Below, piece by piece: positions 34,043-45,347 of a stretch of DNA of 64,000 nt (its first letter is position 1; the number at the start of each line of letters is the position of its first letter). The notes beneath the pieces were generated by a model. It did not search any database, was not told the origin of the DNA, and saw only the letters and a program-made list of their open reading frames with translations. The stretch is from Chelydra serpentina (taxonomy: Eukaryota > Chordata > Testudines > Chelydridae), in NCBI GenBank assembly GCA_037349315.1, contig JBAIAC010000054.1, forward strand, positions 1,364,001 to 1,428,000, given 5' to 3'. The translations under genes were made by a program, and so were the position numbers.

Positions 34043-34784
34043 CAGGGCCAGTGCAAGGAAGTTTCGCGCACTAGGCGAAACTTCCTTGCACCAGCCCTGC
34101 GCGCACTCCCCGTTAATGCTCCTCCCCACCCCCCACCCCCTGCGGTGGCGGATCAGCCCCCCACCTGCAGGCCACGGGGGCAGGAGGCTCGGTCCCCCAC
34201 CCACAGGCCACGGGGGCAGGAGGCTCAGTTCCCCGCCCGCCCGTGGGAGCAGGAGGCTCGGTCCCCCACCCGCCCGCGGGGGCAGGAGGCTCGGTCCCCC
34301 ACCCGCCCGCGGGGGCAGGAGGCTCGGTCCCCCACCCGCCCGCCTGTGGGAGCAGGAGGCTCAGTCCCCCTCTCGCCCGTGGGCCATGGCGGCAGGAGGC
34401 TCGGCCGGCCAGCTGCCTGCCCGCCCACGGCGGCAGGAGGCTCGGTCCCCCACCCGCAGGCCAGGGGGCAGGAGGCTCAGTTCCCCGCCCACCCGCGGCG
34501 GCAGGAGGCTCGGCCGCCTGCCCACGGGCCGCAGCAGCAGGCTCGGCTCCCCACCTGCGGCAGCCCCCCATCCCACCCCTGCCCCCCCACGGCAGCAGCC
34601 CCAGTTCCCCGTCTGCGACGGCCCCCCCATCCCACCCTCGTCCCGCCACGGTAGCCAGGCCCCCCTCTGCGGCAGCTCACCTCCGCCAGCAGCAGCCGCC
34701 GAATCGCCGCCGGGAGTCTCCGCCCCCCAAATCCTGGTGCACTAGGCAACCGTCTAGGGTCGCCTAGTGGGAGCGCTGGCCCTG
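34043..34784. mobile_element. hAT-type MITE carrying a minisatellite
   Basis: The left end CAGGGCCAGTGC and the right end GCGCTGGCCCTG are inverted repeats. The flanks TGGATGAA (34035-34042) and TGGATGAG (34785-34792) are a 7-of-8 match duplication. Near the left end is a short hairpin, GCAAGGAAGTTTCGCGCA with its complement. The centre is the minisatellite described separately. Confidence 0.85.
34175..34520. repeat. GC-rich minisatellite, unit about 30-33 bp
   Basis: About ten imperfect tandem copies of a unit with GGAGGCTCGGTCCCCCACCC followed by a CGCGGGGGCA-like end. The long ORFs in several frames here are due to this repeat. Confidence 0.85.
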
Positions 34785-35595
34785 TGGATGAGGCTTTTTT
34801 TAAACAACTAACAAAAACACCCAAAGCACAGCAATGGGTGGTGATGGGGGACTTCAGCTACCCAGGCAGCTGTTGGGAAAATAATGCAGCAGGACACAGA
34901 TTATGCAACAAGTTCTTAGAATGCATTGGAGACAATTTTTTATTTCCAATGGTAGAGAGGCTATTCTGGATTTGATTTTGACAAATAGGGAGGAACTGGT
35001 TGAGAATTTGAAGGTGGAAGGCAGCTTGAATGAAGGTGATCATGAAATGATAGAGTTCATGATTTTAAGGAGCGATAGGCAGGAAAACAACAGAATAAAG
35101 ATAATGGCTTAACCGGGAGATCTTCAACGAGCTGCAACGCAAAAAAGAGTCCTGCAAAAAGTGAAAAGTAGATCAAATTACAAAGGATGAATATAAAAAA
35201 CCCCCAAAACATACCCATGTAGGGATAAAATTAGAAAGGCCAAGGCACAAAATAAGATTAAACAAAGGGTAACAAAATATATTACAAATACATTAGAAGC
35301 AAAAGGAAGACCAAGGACAGGGTAGGCCCATTACTCAATGAAGACAATAACAGAAAATGTGGATATGGCAGAAGTGCTAAATGCCCTTTTTGTTTCAGTT
35401 TCACCAAAAAGGTGAATAGCGATGGGATGTCTATCATAGTGAATGCCAGTGAAAATGAGGTAGGATCTGAGGATAAAATAGGGAAAGAACAAGTTAAAAA
35501 TTCTTTAGATAAGTTAGATGTCTTCAAGTCAGCAAGGCCTGATGAAATACATCTGAGAATACCCAAGGAGCTGACTGAGGAGATATCTCTATTAG

Positions 35596-36110
35596 AATCA
35601 TAGAATCATAGAATCTCAGGGTTGGAAGGGACCTCAGGAGGTCATCTAGTCCAACCCCCATGCTCAAAGCAGGACCAACCCAACTAGATCATCCCAGCCA
35701 GGGCTTTGTCAAGCCTGACCTTAAAAACCTCTAAGGAAGGAGATTCCACCACCTCCTTAGGTAACCCATTCCAGTGCTTCACCACCCTACTAGTGAAAAA
35801 GTTTTTCCTAATATCCAACCTAAACCTCCCCCTCTGCAACTTGAGACCATTACTCCTTGTTCTGTCATCTTCTACCACTGAGAACAGTCTAGATCCATCC
35901 TCTTTGGAACCCCCTTTTAGGTAGTTGAAAGCAGCTATCAAATCCCCCCTCACTCTTCTCTTCTGCAGGCTAAACAATCCCAGTTCCCTCAGCCTCTCCT
36001 CATACGTCATGTGCTCCAGCCCCCTAATCATTTTTGTTGCCCTCCGCTGGACTCTTTCCAATTTATCCACATCCTTCTTGTAGTGTGGGGTCCAAAACTG
36101 GACACAGTAT
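35596..36110 (-). mobile_element. CR1 LINE, 3' half (minus) of a twin-primed copy
   Basis: It runs from the CR1 tail (ATTCTATG repeats at 35596 on the reverse strand) back through the intact ORF2 C-terminus ([20 protein letters not shown] to [11 protein letters not shown], stop near 35684) and breaks off at TACTGTGTCCAG. It is nearly identical to the copy at 22107-23264 in this part, so it is young. It is inserted in the older CR1 that ends at 35595. Confidence 0.88.
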
Positions 36111-36315
36111 CATGGCGAAATGTATGTAGCAACATTATATGTATCATGAAATTCCCCTGTATAATGTTATGAGCACGTGTTCAAAACCAGACAGCCCTGC
36201 CTAGGCAAAGGTTGTTAAACAAGCCTATCCTAAACAAAGGCATGTGTGCTTACCTCAATTTATATTTAAGTAGTAAACAGGCTTCTCGAGACAGCAGGGG
36301 GAGGAGATGTCAGGA
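36111..36315. other. 205-bp non-CR1 segment between the two CR1 halves
   Basis: It starts TCATGGCGAAATGTATGTAG and ends just before GATGAATGG. It matches no CR1 segment that I know and has no gene. It may be filler captured at the junction or another repeat inserted later. Confidence 0.5.
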
Positions 36316-36738
36316 GATGAATGGACGGTAAGGTGGATAGAAATCTGGCTAGATCGTCGGGCTCAACGGGTAGTGATCAATGGCTCCATGTCTAGTTGGC
36401 AGCTCGTATCAAGCGGAGTACCCCAAGGGTTGGTCCTGGGGCTGGTTTTATTCAATATCTTCATTAATGATCTGGAGGATGGTGTGGACTGCACCCTCAG
36501 CAAGTTTGCAGATGACACTAAACTGGGAGGAGTGGTAGATACGCTGGAGGGTAGGGCTAGGATACAAAGGGACCTAGACAAATTAGAAGATTGGGCCAAA
36601 AGAAATCTGATGAGGTTCAATAAGGACAAGTGCAGAGTCCTGCACTTAGGAAGCAAGAATCCCACGCACTGCTACAGACTAGGGACTGAGTGGCTAGATA
36701 GCAGTTCTGCAGAAAAGGACCTAGTGTTATGGTGGATG

Positions 36739-36835
36739 AGAATCATAGAATCATAGAATCATAGAATATCAGGGTTGGAAGGGACCTTAGGAGGTCATCT
36801 AGTCCAACCCCCTGCTCAAAGCAGGACCAATCCCC
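36739..36835 (-). mobile_element. SINE or CR1 3' tail fragment
   Basis: An inserted tail with ATTCTATG repeats and GGTTGGACTAGATGACCTCC on the reverse strand. It splits the CR1 RT frame after EKDL. The tRNA-like head is absent. Confidence 0.8.
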
Positions 36836-36926
36836 CAGAAGCTGGATATGAGTCAACAAGATGCCCTTGTTGCAAAGAAGGCTAACGGCATTTTGGTGTG
36901 TATAAGTAGGAGTATTGCCAGCAGAT

Positions 36927-37013
36927 CGAGGGATGGTCCTGCAGTGAGCAGGGGGTTGGACTAGATGACCTTCTAAGGTCCCTTCCAACCCTGATATTCT
37001 ATGATTCTATGAT
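36927..37013 (+). mobile_element. SINE or CR1 3' tail fragment
   Basis: A forward tail piece (GAGCAGGGGGTTGGACTAGA to ATTCTATGATTCTATG) inserted in the same CR1 after GAGGGATG. The pair of tails in opposite orientation may reflect two insertions or one inverted SINE event. Confidence 0.75.
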
Positions 37014-37064
37014 CATTCCCCTCTTTCGGCATTGGTGAGGCCTCATCAGGAGTACTGTGTCCAG

Positions 37065-39319
37065 GTGTTGAGTTGTAGAGGGGAGTGAGGGCAAGTAATG
37101 ATGTCACTTCCTCTCTTTATAGTTTTCTTCCAGCTTGCGGGAAAGATCTTTTGCTATGACAGTGGTTCAAGCAATTTCCACTGTGTCTCTCTGAGATGGT
37201 CGTTGAGAGAGTGGATTTCATTTAATGGGCCATCAGCACTGCTGGCTACTCCATTATTGTACCTGAAAGGCTGGTTGTGGGTGTTCCCAACCTCGCAACA
37301 TATTTCAGTGACACACACGTAGCAAAACTTCATAACCTCACACACAATGCAAGCACATACAATCCAGCGGGATATTAATGTCAACAGATCGAGCCTTTTG
37401 AAATGATACCTCCCAAGGCATATTTTGTACAAAACATACCATAATTATGTGACAGTGATGGATATGGGGGTTCCAGGGTGCTGCTTTGAGGTACAGAGTG
37501 CCACACTCGCCTCTCCTTTGAGTAAATTGGACAGCTGAGTTTATGCAGGGAAATCCCAGCCTGCAGAGAGAGAGGCTGCATTTGGATAAATGACCTACTG
37601 CCAATGATTGTCTGAGCTCCAGTAGCTGTTCCGTTAAGTCCATAGTTTAAAGTTAAATCCACCACACTTTCTGAAGAATCCATGTGCAAATATCTGACAA
37701 CAAACTGCTTAGTTTGGCGTTCCTCCTCTTTTTGCTGCTTTCTTGAATCTTGCTTTTCTTTCCTGACTCATTTCTCTGAGTATATTTTTACCCCTTATTT
37801 CAGGCAGTGTACATGAGGTATTTCAGACATAGGCAATCAACAGCAAAACATTTAGGGTGGGAGCACTAAGTTTAAAGAATCCAGAAGTTGCATGATACTG
37901 GTGGTGTCGCTACCTGAGGGGCACATCCTGCCCATTCCCTCTGGCACGTAGGATATAAAAGACAGTAGAATTGGTGTGGTTATGCTGTGCAGGGGGGCGG
38001 CATGCAGAGAATCCATGCAGTGGTGTCCACGACTCCCATCTGCAGTGAAAATGTGTTCCACGGGGCTTAAGCCAGGAGAGCATGGGGTGGTGGTTTGGAT
38101 ACGAGCCAAGCTCGAGGAGGCACATGGATCCATACACTCCTATGCATGTCCACCAGGCAGATTGTCAGAGCAGCCAGATTCCTGCAGGTGTGCAGAGCCT
38201 CGGTCAAGGCTATTGCAGTCCTCTGGTCTCGCAAGAAGCTACTGGTGGCTCTCCCAGCCCACTGCAGCCAAGGAAAGAGGTATTCTTTCCCCCAAGCACC
38301 CCGGGCATTTACTTGGACTTTGCACAAGGAAGAGGATCTGGCCCCGAATGTTTAGTACAAAGCAGGAGAGCTCTGGGCTGTGTCGCTGAGTGCAGAGCAG
38401 CACAGAGCCATGTCATTCCGATCCTAGCACACATGGCAGGTAACTGAGTAAAGGCCTGTGTCTCAGCAGCTGCCATGAGACGCCAAGGGAACAGGAAGTG
38501 AAGCAAAAATGACAGAGAAAAAGAAACTAAACTGTTTATCTCGGGCACTGTGGAACCCTTCTATTCAGATTCATGCAAATCCCCTTTTTCCAGAGTGCCA
38601 CACATGCCAATACCTGTCGCTGTTCCCTCCCTCACATCCCCACCACTGTACTCAATTAACAGCTGGGATTATAGGCTGAAGAACCTCTGAAAGAAACTGG
38701 TAGACACACATACACACACAAAGAGGGGGAGAGAAGGAAAGAGGGAAAGAGAGTCTGATCACAGATGAGAGGAAATAGTCATTTCTAGCAAGACGTTCAA
38801 CACTTCTATTACATATTGCAACAATGAACTTTATGTTAACTGCTCTCACAGCAACAGAAGAAAGTAGAGCCAACTTCTGCAAACCATTCCACCAGCAGGC
38901 CTCACATAGATTTGAAGGGATCATCTCTAGGTAGGAAAAGGTAATTCTTTCTCCACGGAGCATTCAATACCTGGACTCTCAGCAAAGGTACGAAATGGGG
39001 TTTTGTGGGGATGTTGTGACATGAAGCTTGCTAGGAAGCTGCAAATTTACAGAATCACAGTTATATCAGCTTCACTGTATGACAGTTAACCTTGGGCGCT
39101 GAGGACGGCTGAAGAGTGGTGGATGGACATTTTCGATTCTTGTCTTTGCCAGCTGCTCCATATTAAGTGACAGGACAAGATCGGCAATGAGGATATTTGT
39201 AGCTGAACCCAGCAGCTGCCTCCATCAGCACTTGTTCAGCAGCTTTTTTGGGATGAACATATTAGGATGACAAGGTGGGGGAGGTAATATCTTACTGGAC
39301 CCTGGTCCCTGTTTTTAGT
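37065..39319. other. no gene recognised, unclassified repeats
   Basis: ORFs of 80-140 codons occur on both strands (for example 37976-38389 + and 38067-38327 -), overlapping and without domains. A CA/GA-rich simple stretch lies at about 38705-38755. At 37805 a CCCTTATTTCAG looks like a splice acceptor, but no coherent exon follows. Confidence 0.35.
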
Positions 39320-39494
39320 GGGGAGGGATAGCTCAGTGGTTTGAGCATTGGCCTGCTAAACCCAGGGTTGTGTGTTCAATCCTTGAGGGGGCCATTTGGG
39401 GATCTGGGGCAAAAATTGGGGCTTGGTCCTGCTTTGAGCAGGGGGTTGGACTAGATGACCTCCTAAGGTCCCTTCCAACCCTGATATTCTATGA
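39320..39494 (+). mobile_element. tRNA-derived SINE, CR1-tailed
   Basis: Full-length copy. The B box carries GTGTTCAATCC instead of the usual GAGTTCAATCC. Confidence 0.9.
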
Positions 39495-41155
39495 CCAACT
39501 TCTGTAGGTGAAAGAAACAAACTTTTGAGCGCCACAGAGCTCTTAGGATGGAAGACAAACAAATGATAATGTGTGTTGTAATGTCACTACACAGCTGGTG
39601 ATCACGTCGTTGCCAAAAGCTTCAATGGCATAAGATTGCCAATGACAGACATAAAGGGATAGATTCACAAAGGTTCTTACTTAGGCACCTAAAAAATTCA
39701 CTGGTATTTATAATGAATGGAGGGAGATAAGACCCTAAGAATAGGATTCACAAAAGCATGCTCGGTACCTGTCTGACTAAGCTAACCAATGGGAGATGAC
39801 CTAAGGTGTTTCTTGCAAGGAGGTGTTACTTGGGGTTATCTGAACCCAAAGCTGTGGTAACTAATTTAACCTGTTTTCTCCAGGTGGCATCAGGAATAAA
39901 TCAATGGGGACCCAGCTCCTCCATCTGATAAACGATTGGTACAAACAAGAGTGCTTTCACCCAAAGCTCCTTCTTTATTGTGTCTCAAGCACAAACACAT
40001 AGGCAGTGGCAATAGTTTTAGAGCACCCCCTATAATTACCCAAAGTCTGAGATGATTTCGAGCGATCAGCAGCCAGGCTTCCGGGGTCCTCCTTCTGTCC
40101 AGCTGCTGGGGAGAAGATGTCAGTTGGTGCTCCAAGAAAAGCTCCCTCGAACTGCTCCAAAGCAGGCTTTCTAGCCAAACTATAGATATTCTCCGAACAA
40201 TGCACATAACCCACAATAGCCTCAATAGGCTAACAATTTATCTAGCAACAGCCAGTAATAATTCTTCATTCTCCTTCTCAGCAAAGCAGCTTCAGCAAAA
40301 AACAAACTAACAAACAAACAAACAATTTACAAACACAGACACCAGAATCAGTCAATTTTCCACACTCTTCCGCCGCCGCCCCCCCGCCCCCCCCCGTGCG
40401 CGAATTTGTGCTTCACTGTATCTATCCCAGTCAGTAAAACTGCAGCTTGGAGCTGTTTTTGTCTGACTAAGCAAAGCCAGATTTTTCTCCAGACTCTGTG
40501 GTGTTCTCGCTTCCAGCTTGCGGGAGGAGGATTAAGGTTGTGGATTATGTCAAATCCAGGTCTCTCATAACATTGGCATTTCCTCATCATTTTTACCCCA
40601 GAGTTTGGGTACTCACCTGGGTTATGGGAGACTGTAGGGGTTTTGGCACCCCCTCTGGGGCAGCTGGGAACCAGATCGCCTCGCTATTTCAGTCAGGTGT
40701 GTCGGGGAATTAGCTTGACTGTGTGGTAGTCAGTCAGGAGCTCAGGCCCCCCTAGAGAGGGGCCGAGCAAACAGTTCAATAGTAATAAGCCCAGGCCCTG
40801 GGTCAGGGCAGGGCAACAAACAGTCAGGGCTCAGGCCCTCAGGCAAGGGCTGAGCAAACAGTAGGGGTTGTAGCAAGCCCAGGCCCTGGCTCCGGAGGAC
40901 CTGGGAGAGGGGGAGACGGCCACCCACATGTTGGGTGGTAGGGGGGACGCAGGCCCACCAGCTCCACTGTGTCCCAGCCTGGGGCCCTAGCAGCGGCAGA
41001 AGACCCGCTGCTGTGTCAGTGGGGGGTCCCGGCTGCAACAGACTGACATCGGCTCTGGAAGTGTTGCAGCCAGACTAGGGTCGGCTGCCCCCAGGCTACT
41101 TCCAACCTCCCCCTCTACGGGTACCTGGGTCAGGGCAGCATCCTCCAAGGGGTCA
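39495..41155. other. possible LTR-like or unclassified repeat
   Basis: The minus strand has an AATAAA (complement of TTTATT at about 39972) followed by sequence in the style of an LTR or 3' UTR. A C-rich run is at about 40375-40398. No coding domain was found and I could not find termini. Confidence 0.3.
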
Positions 41156-41455
41156 CACACCATGGGCTCCTCGGGGTAACTGGCGAGCGGCTGGCTGGGC
41201 GGCTCCTCGGGGTAACTGGCGGGCGGCAGGCTGGGCGGCTCCTCGGGGTAACTGGCGAGCGGCTGGCTGGGTGGCGCCTCGGGGTAACTGGCTGGCGGCA
41301 GGCTGGGCGGCTCCTCGGGGTAACTGGCGAGCGGCTGGCTGGGCGGCTCCTCGGGGTAACTGGCGGGCGGCAGGCCCAGCGGCTCCTTGGGGTAACTGGT
41401 GAGTGGCAGGCCTGGCGGCTTCTCAGGGTAACTGGCGGGCAGCAGGCTTGGCAGC
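41155..41455 (-). repeat. 36-bp minisatellite with an open frame
   Basis: About eight tandem copies of a 36-bp unit with CTCCTCGGGGTAACTGGCG. Read on the minus strand, the unit gives EEPPSQPLASYP alternating with EEPPSLPPASYP, so there is also a 72-bp higher-order period. The period is a multiple of three, so the minus frame stays open for 156 codons (40987-41457). No other gene signal is visible. Confidence 0.85.
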
Positions 41456-42027
41456 ATCTCTGGGCTCAGGCTCTCTGATAGCTCTGTGGTTAGGACACAC
41501 TCCTAAGAGGTGGCAGATCCCTGTTCAGGTCTAGCCTCCTCAGCTGACAGAGGATAACTTGAAATAGGGTATACGACACTCCAGGTTATTACCCTATCCC
41601 CTCCTGCCCCATTTTGTGTGGAATTAGGTGTGCTCAAAATGGGTTCCACAGGCAAGTGAGGTGGAGGAATGCCTATTTGTCCCCGGTTTGTGAACCTCAC
41701 ACTGGGCCGTAGACACCCAGAGTGAGACTGCAAGGCACATGCCCAGAGGCAGAAACATAGGCACCTGGGAATTTTTATTGCAAAAACCTAGGCGCTGAAT
41801 GAGTTTAGGCACCTACAGGGTTCAGCAGCTGCTGAACGGGGGTTTTGCGAATACCAGTGGTGCCTAACTGGGATTTGGCAGTTGAGCACCTGAATCCTTT
41901 TGTAAATCTAGCCCAGACTGAATATCCAGCCAGACCACCTTAAGAACCTAGCTAGAGATCAATCCTGGTGCTGCTGGATCTCCAAGGAGCTATGTCTGTT
42001 TGGGGTTTCCAATGGTGATGTTATGCT
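41456..42027. other. no gene recognised, tRNA-like remnant
   Basis: At about 41470-41535 the + strand resembles a decayed tRNA-derived repeat (GATAGCTCTGTGGTTAGGAC, then TGTTCAGGTC). It lacks a foldable cloverleaf, so I do not call a tRNA gene. Confidence 0.4.
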
Positions 42028-42114
42028 GGGCCTGAATTTTCTTCTCACCGGCACTAGTAGCTCTAGTGAAGTCAGTGGAGTTACACAGGCATGAAAAGGT
42101 GAGGCCAGAATCAG
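42028..42114. repeat. short palindromic MITE-like repeat
   Basis: The left end GGGCCTGAATTTTCTTCTCACC and the right end GGTGAGGCCAGAATCAG are diverged inverted repeats around the GAAGTCAGTGGAGTTACAC core common in such repeats. It is related to the copy at 16489. Confidence 0.55.
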
Positions 42115-43198
42115 ATGTGCTGTCTGCTTGGAGCAAAAATGAGACCCGGCACGTTACCACAAACACACACGACTGAACCACCATCACAGGGCTAGCAACT
42201 TTCAAAGGCCGCCCACCTGCCCGGCATTGACGCTGGTAATCAAGAGGCAAAGAACTTTGGGCTCTGTTCCAGCCCAGCCCTTTGACCGTAGTGCTCAAAG
42301 AAAAGAGCCAGTCTCTCAGGCCACCTGCCAGCTCAACATAGTGCAGTACTAACTGTAACTGAACAAGAGTGAGCTAGCGCAGGGTCAGACAGTTCCAAAC
42401 CAGACATGCCAACCCCGTGGGGAAAAACACAGAAATTGGGCTTGTTTTTGGCTTAATTGGCTTGTGAGTTGCTTGTTGGGTAGTTTTTGGCATGTAGATT
42501 TTGTTGCTTGTTTGGCTTGTTTCTTGTTGCTTCTTCTTTTTTTGATCAGCTCCAGCAAGCAGGAGAAAGCGGGGACAAGCAAGGGCAAGAGTCAGGGGTG
42601 CCCAGCAGGCCCACCACAGTCCCAGACTGCACGCCGGGGGATCTAGTCACATAGAGTATTGGGGTTCTTAGGGATTGGCATGTTTTGGCCTTGTTTTGAA
42701 ATGGGATTAGCTTGATTTTTGGCTTATTGTGAAAGTCGGGGTGCTTATTTGCCATGTGAAAGTTGGCAACTGTGTTCCAAACTCAATTCAGAGCTCGTGC
42801 CCAGGCAATGCCAGCCACTCTGGTGTTTGTGAAACTTTCCCAGGTCACCTCGTCTCCCCAGCTGAACTCTGCATCAGGCAGGGCGTTATGGACATATCCT
42901 CCAGTCCCCATTTCCCATGACTGAGGAAAGTCAGAGCAAATAGCTGTGGTTTGGCCGGGGGCGGTTACAACCCCAGTTTGAATGCTCAAAGAAAGATAAA
43001 TATCAACCTTGGCATGAGCTCAGCTAGGAACAAATTCCTACTCATATCAGATTACTTGTCATTACACCACTGGCCAAATAAACTATCTGCGGTTCGCTGT
43101 CCTCCGAAGCATCAAGCAGGGCCATGGCAGTGTTCCTTGGCTATGGAAAAGAGGACATGTGATATTCTTTGAAGGCAGCTATTACCAAGCACATTCTT
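42115..43198. other. no gene recognised, T-rich repeat
   Basis: 42405-42780 holds a T/G-rich non-coding repeat bounded by ACATGCCAACCCC and AAAGTTGGCAACTGTG, which may be a diverged hAT-type MITE with CCAAC/GTTGG ends. The rest is unclassified. Confidence 0.4.
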
Positions 43199-43374
43199 CA
43201 TAGAATCATAGAATATCAGGGTTGGAAGGGACCTTAGCAGGTCATCTAGTCCAACCCCCTGCTCAAAGCAGGACCAATCCCCAATTTTTGCCCCAAATCC
43301 CCCCCTCAAGGATTGAACTCACAACCGTGGGTTTAGCAGCCCAATGTTCAAACCACTGAGCTATCCCTCCCCCC
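43199..43374 (-). mobile_element. tRNA-derived SINE, CR1-tailed
   Basis: Full-length copy on the minus strand, with the tail first on the + strand and the tRNA head (complement of GGGAGGGATAGCTCAGTGG) at the right end. Confidence 0.9.
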
Positions 43375-43774
43375 CATGTGCATGGGAAGCTTGTGGCATT
43401 GCACAAGGCAGCAGTTGCTTCCAGGGCAGTTCAATATTTCTGCAAACTGTGCTTGCAAGAGACAAGACACCCTGGGCAAATATCAGGATGACTCTGCAAA
43501 ATTTAGGATGGGAGTGAAGTTTAACATGCAGATGAGCCCCCTTGACCCAAAATGAAGTTGTTTGGGCCAGTGTCTGAAATACCATCTTTCAAAACATCCC
43601 TTTAAGGAAGAGGATTAACTTGCTAATTAACTAATTAACAATTAACTTTTTCTTCCCCTGCTGTCATGGTTCCTCTCAACTAATTAGCCTCTTAAGATTG
43701 GTCTATACACCTGGACCTTATCATGTTTCTCTGACTGTATAAATATCTGTCTACAGTGTATTTCATTCCATGCA

Positions 43775-43905
43775 TCCGATGAAGTGGGTATTAACCCACG
43801 AAAGCTTATGCTGAAATAAATGTGTTAGTCTCTAAGGTGCTACAAGTTTTTCTTTCTTATTTTCGTTTTGCTGACACAGACTAACACGGCTACTACACTT
43901 AAAAT
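43775..43905 (+). mobile_element. Penelope-like element, 3' fragment (older subfamily)
   Basis: The sequence GCATCCGATGAAGTGGGTAT, ACCCACGAAAGCTTATGC and GTTAGTCTCTAAGGTGCTAC, ending GACTAACACGGCTACTAC, matches the PLE terminal region in the opposite orientation to the copy at 54882. Confidence 0.75.
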
Positions 43906-45347
43906 TTACTTTGTGCAACTTACACAGAAGAAATGTCTTTCACATTCTCCCTGACCACAAGGAACCCCATTCAGATCACTCCTATATGCACTCGTATGTG
44001 CAAACAAAAGTCAGCTCCTCAGGAAGTTCCCGGTGCCTATAAAACTCTCAACGTGATCTTGCTCATGCCTGGAACAAAGAGAAAGTGTCTACAGAGCAGC
44101 CAAACCAGTCTTGTGTTCAATCAACGCAAACCTCCACAAGTGCACAGTAGGCATGCGGTCAGTGCTTTTGAATGTGGTGTATTTGTAGTTTCAGCACAAA
44201 GGCACAAAGGGGTATTCCTAGTTACCAATGCGTGTCTGTGCAAGTCAACAGCATGAGGCAAAGTCACCAAATCCCATACGTAGGGAGATCTGCCCTGTCT
44301 GTGCTTAGGGTCTGGATCTTCCCTCAATGGCTCCCCCCTTGCCCCTCTTCCCCGTTAAGCCGTTACAGTACTTCAACAATCTACCGAGCCAAAAAAGTGG
44401 CCACAGCGTGAAATTCTTCCCTGTGCAGCAGGCAGTGCAACAAGGCCAAGGGACCACTTAGATTCTACTTACACCTTCAAAATACCGCTTAAGTGTGACT
44501 TAAGTGGCACATACACTTTGTGCTAACCTTCTGCACAGTGAAGATTTCCGGCCTAACAGCCTAGCCGGGCTGACTGGGTCAGTGACTCCGAGAAGATACT
44601 CTGTGTGTGGGCTTGTTGCTCTCACAAGCCCTGTCAATATTAGACACTGTTCAGTGGCGGATATAAAAGCCCACGCTGCTGCGCAGTAAGTAGAAGCAGG
44701 ACTTTGCGTTGTTCAGATGCTTCATGATCTCATGGTAGGTCAAGAACACATAGAAGCAAGACTTAGCTCCAGGGAAGTCCACCAATCTGCTGCTCCTGGC
44801 GGTATCGCAGTCAGTTCTTTATTAACATTCAGCGTGAAAGCCCATTGTGAACAGGGTTGAGCTGGCTCAGGCTCACCCCACTTGACTGGTACAGGCTGGT
44901 GAGGATGGGAGAGAATTAGCCACTCTGGCCTCACCCAGATTCCTTCATCCACCTGCTCTTTCACTTCCAAACTATGATGGCAACTAGTGGCCAAAGATTT
45001 CCCTTGAGCTCTGAGGCATGCGTGTTTCTAGTAATTTCTGAGACAAACTGGGGGTGGGGGTGGGGGAGGGAGAGAATACACTTTGAGATCACTGCAAATT
45101 GCGATCGCATCCGAAATGGGGGAGGGGTAGCTTGTTGTGGTTCTAGGTCAACACAGAGCTTATTAAAGGCAACCTGCGTCTTTGTGGGGCCCCAGCAAGC
45201 TCTCTGCTGTGTGTAAGCTCACTGGCTCAGCAACTTACTGGTCTGGTGTCAAGGGCAGCCCCTATGACATCGCTAACTCAGCAGCTACAACTGCACTGAT
45301 GTCCAGGCACAGCACTCTGTTGTCACTTTGTAGGCTTGAGACAAGAC
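43906..45347. other. no gene recognised
   Basis: Unclassified sequence with a G-rich GGGGGTGGGGGTGGGGGAGG stretch at about 45050. ORFs are short and on both strands. Confidence 0.35.

Larger units (their letters stand above)
32472..35595 (+). mobile_element. old CR1 LINE (endonuclease region), split by three insertions
   Basis: CR1 ORF2 endonuclease pieces occur in order on the + strand: 32472-32545 (DLVGI..NWWGNTNDWNTR), about 33226-33343 (QKGRKCC, then a CR1-like continuation), 33941-34042 (VMVGVYYRPSNQEEEVDE) and 34785-35595 ([34 protein letters not shown], then the linker before RT). The pieces are separated by an unclassified insert and two MITEs. Each MITE join reads through cleanly when its insert is removed. 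Stops and frameshifts show age. Confidence 0.85.
36316..37064 (+). mobile_element. CR1 LINE, inverted 5' half of the twin-primed copy
   Basis: The + strand reads CR1 RT from [13 protein letters not shown] through the SSGVPQG and FADDTKLGG motifs to SSSAEKDL. It resumes after one SINE-tail insertion (36838-36926) and after another (from 37014) and ends at TACTGTGTCCAG near 37064, the same point where the minus half begins. RT is therefore interrupted and not functional. Confidence 0.85.

Noticed and set aside
33992..34767. Overlapping ORFs of 174-248 codons in the minisatellite
   Set aside because: Tandem repeats without stops give long ORFs in most frames; no start context, domain or splice signal is seen.
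41470..41535. tRNA-like sequence on the plus strand
   Set aside because: A-box and B-box-like words occur, but stems do not pair; probably a decayed tRNA-derived repeat.
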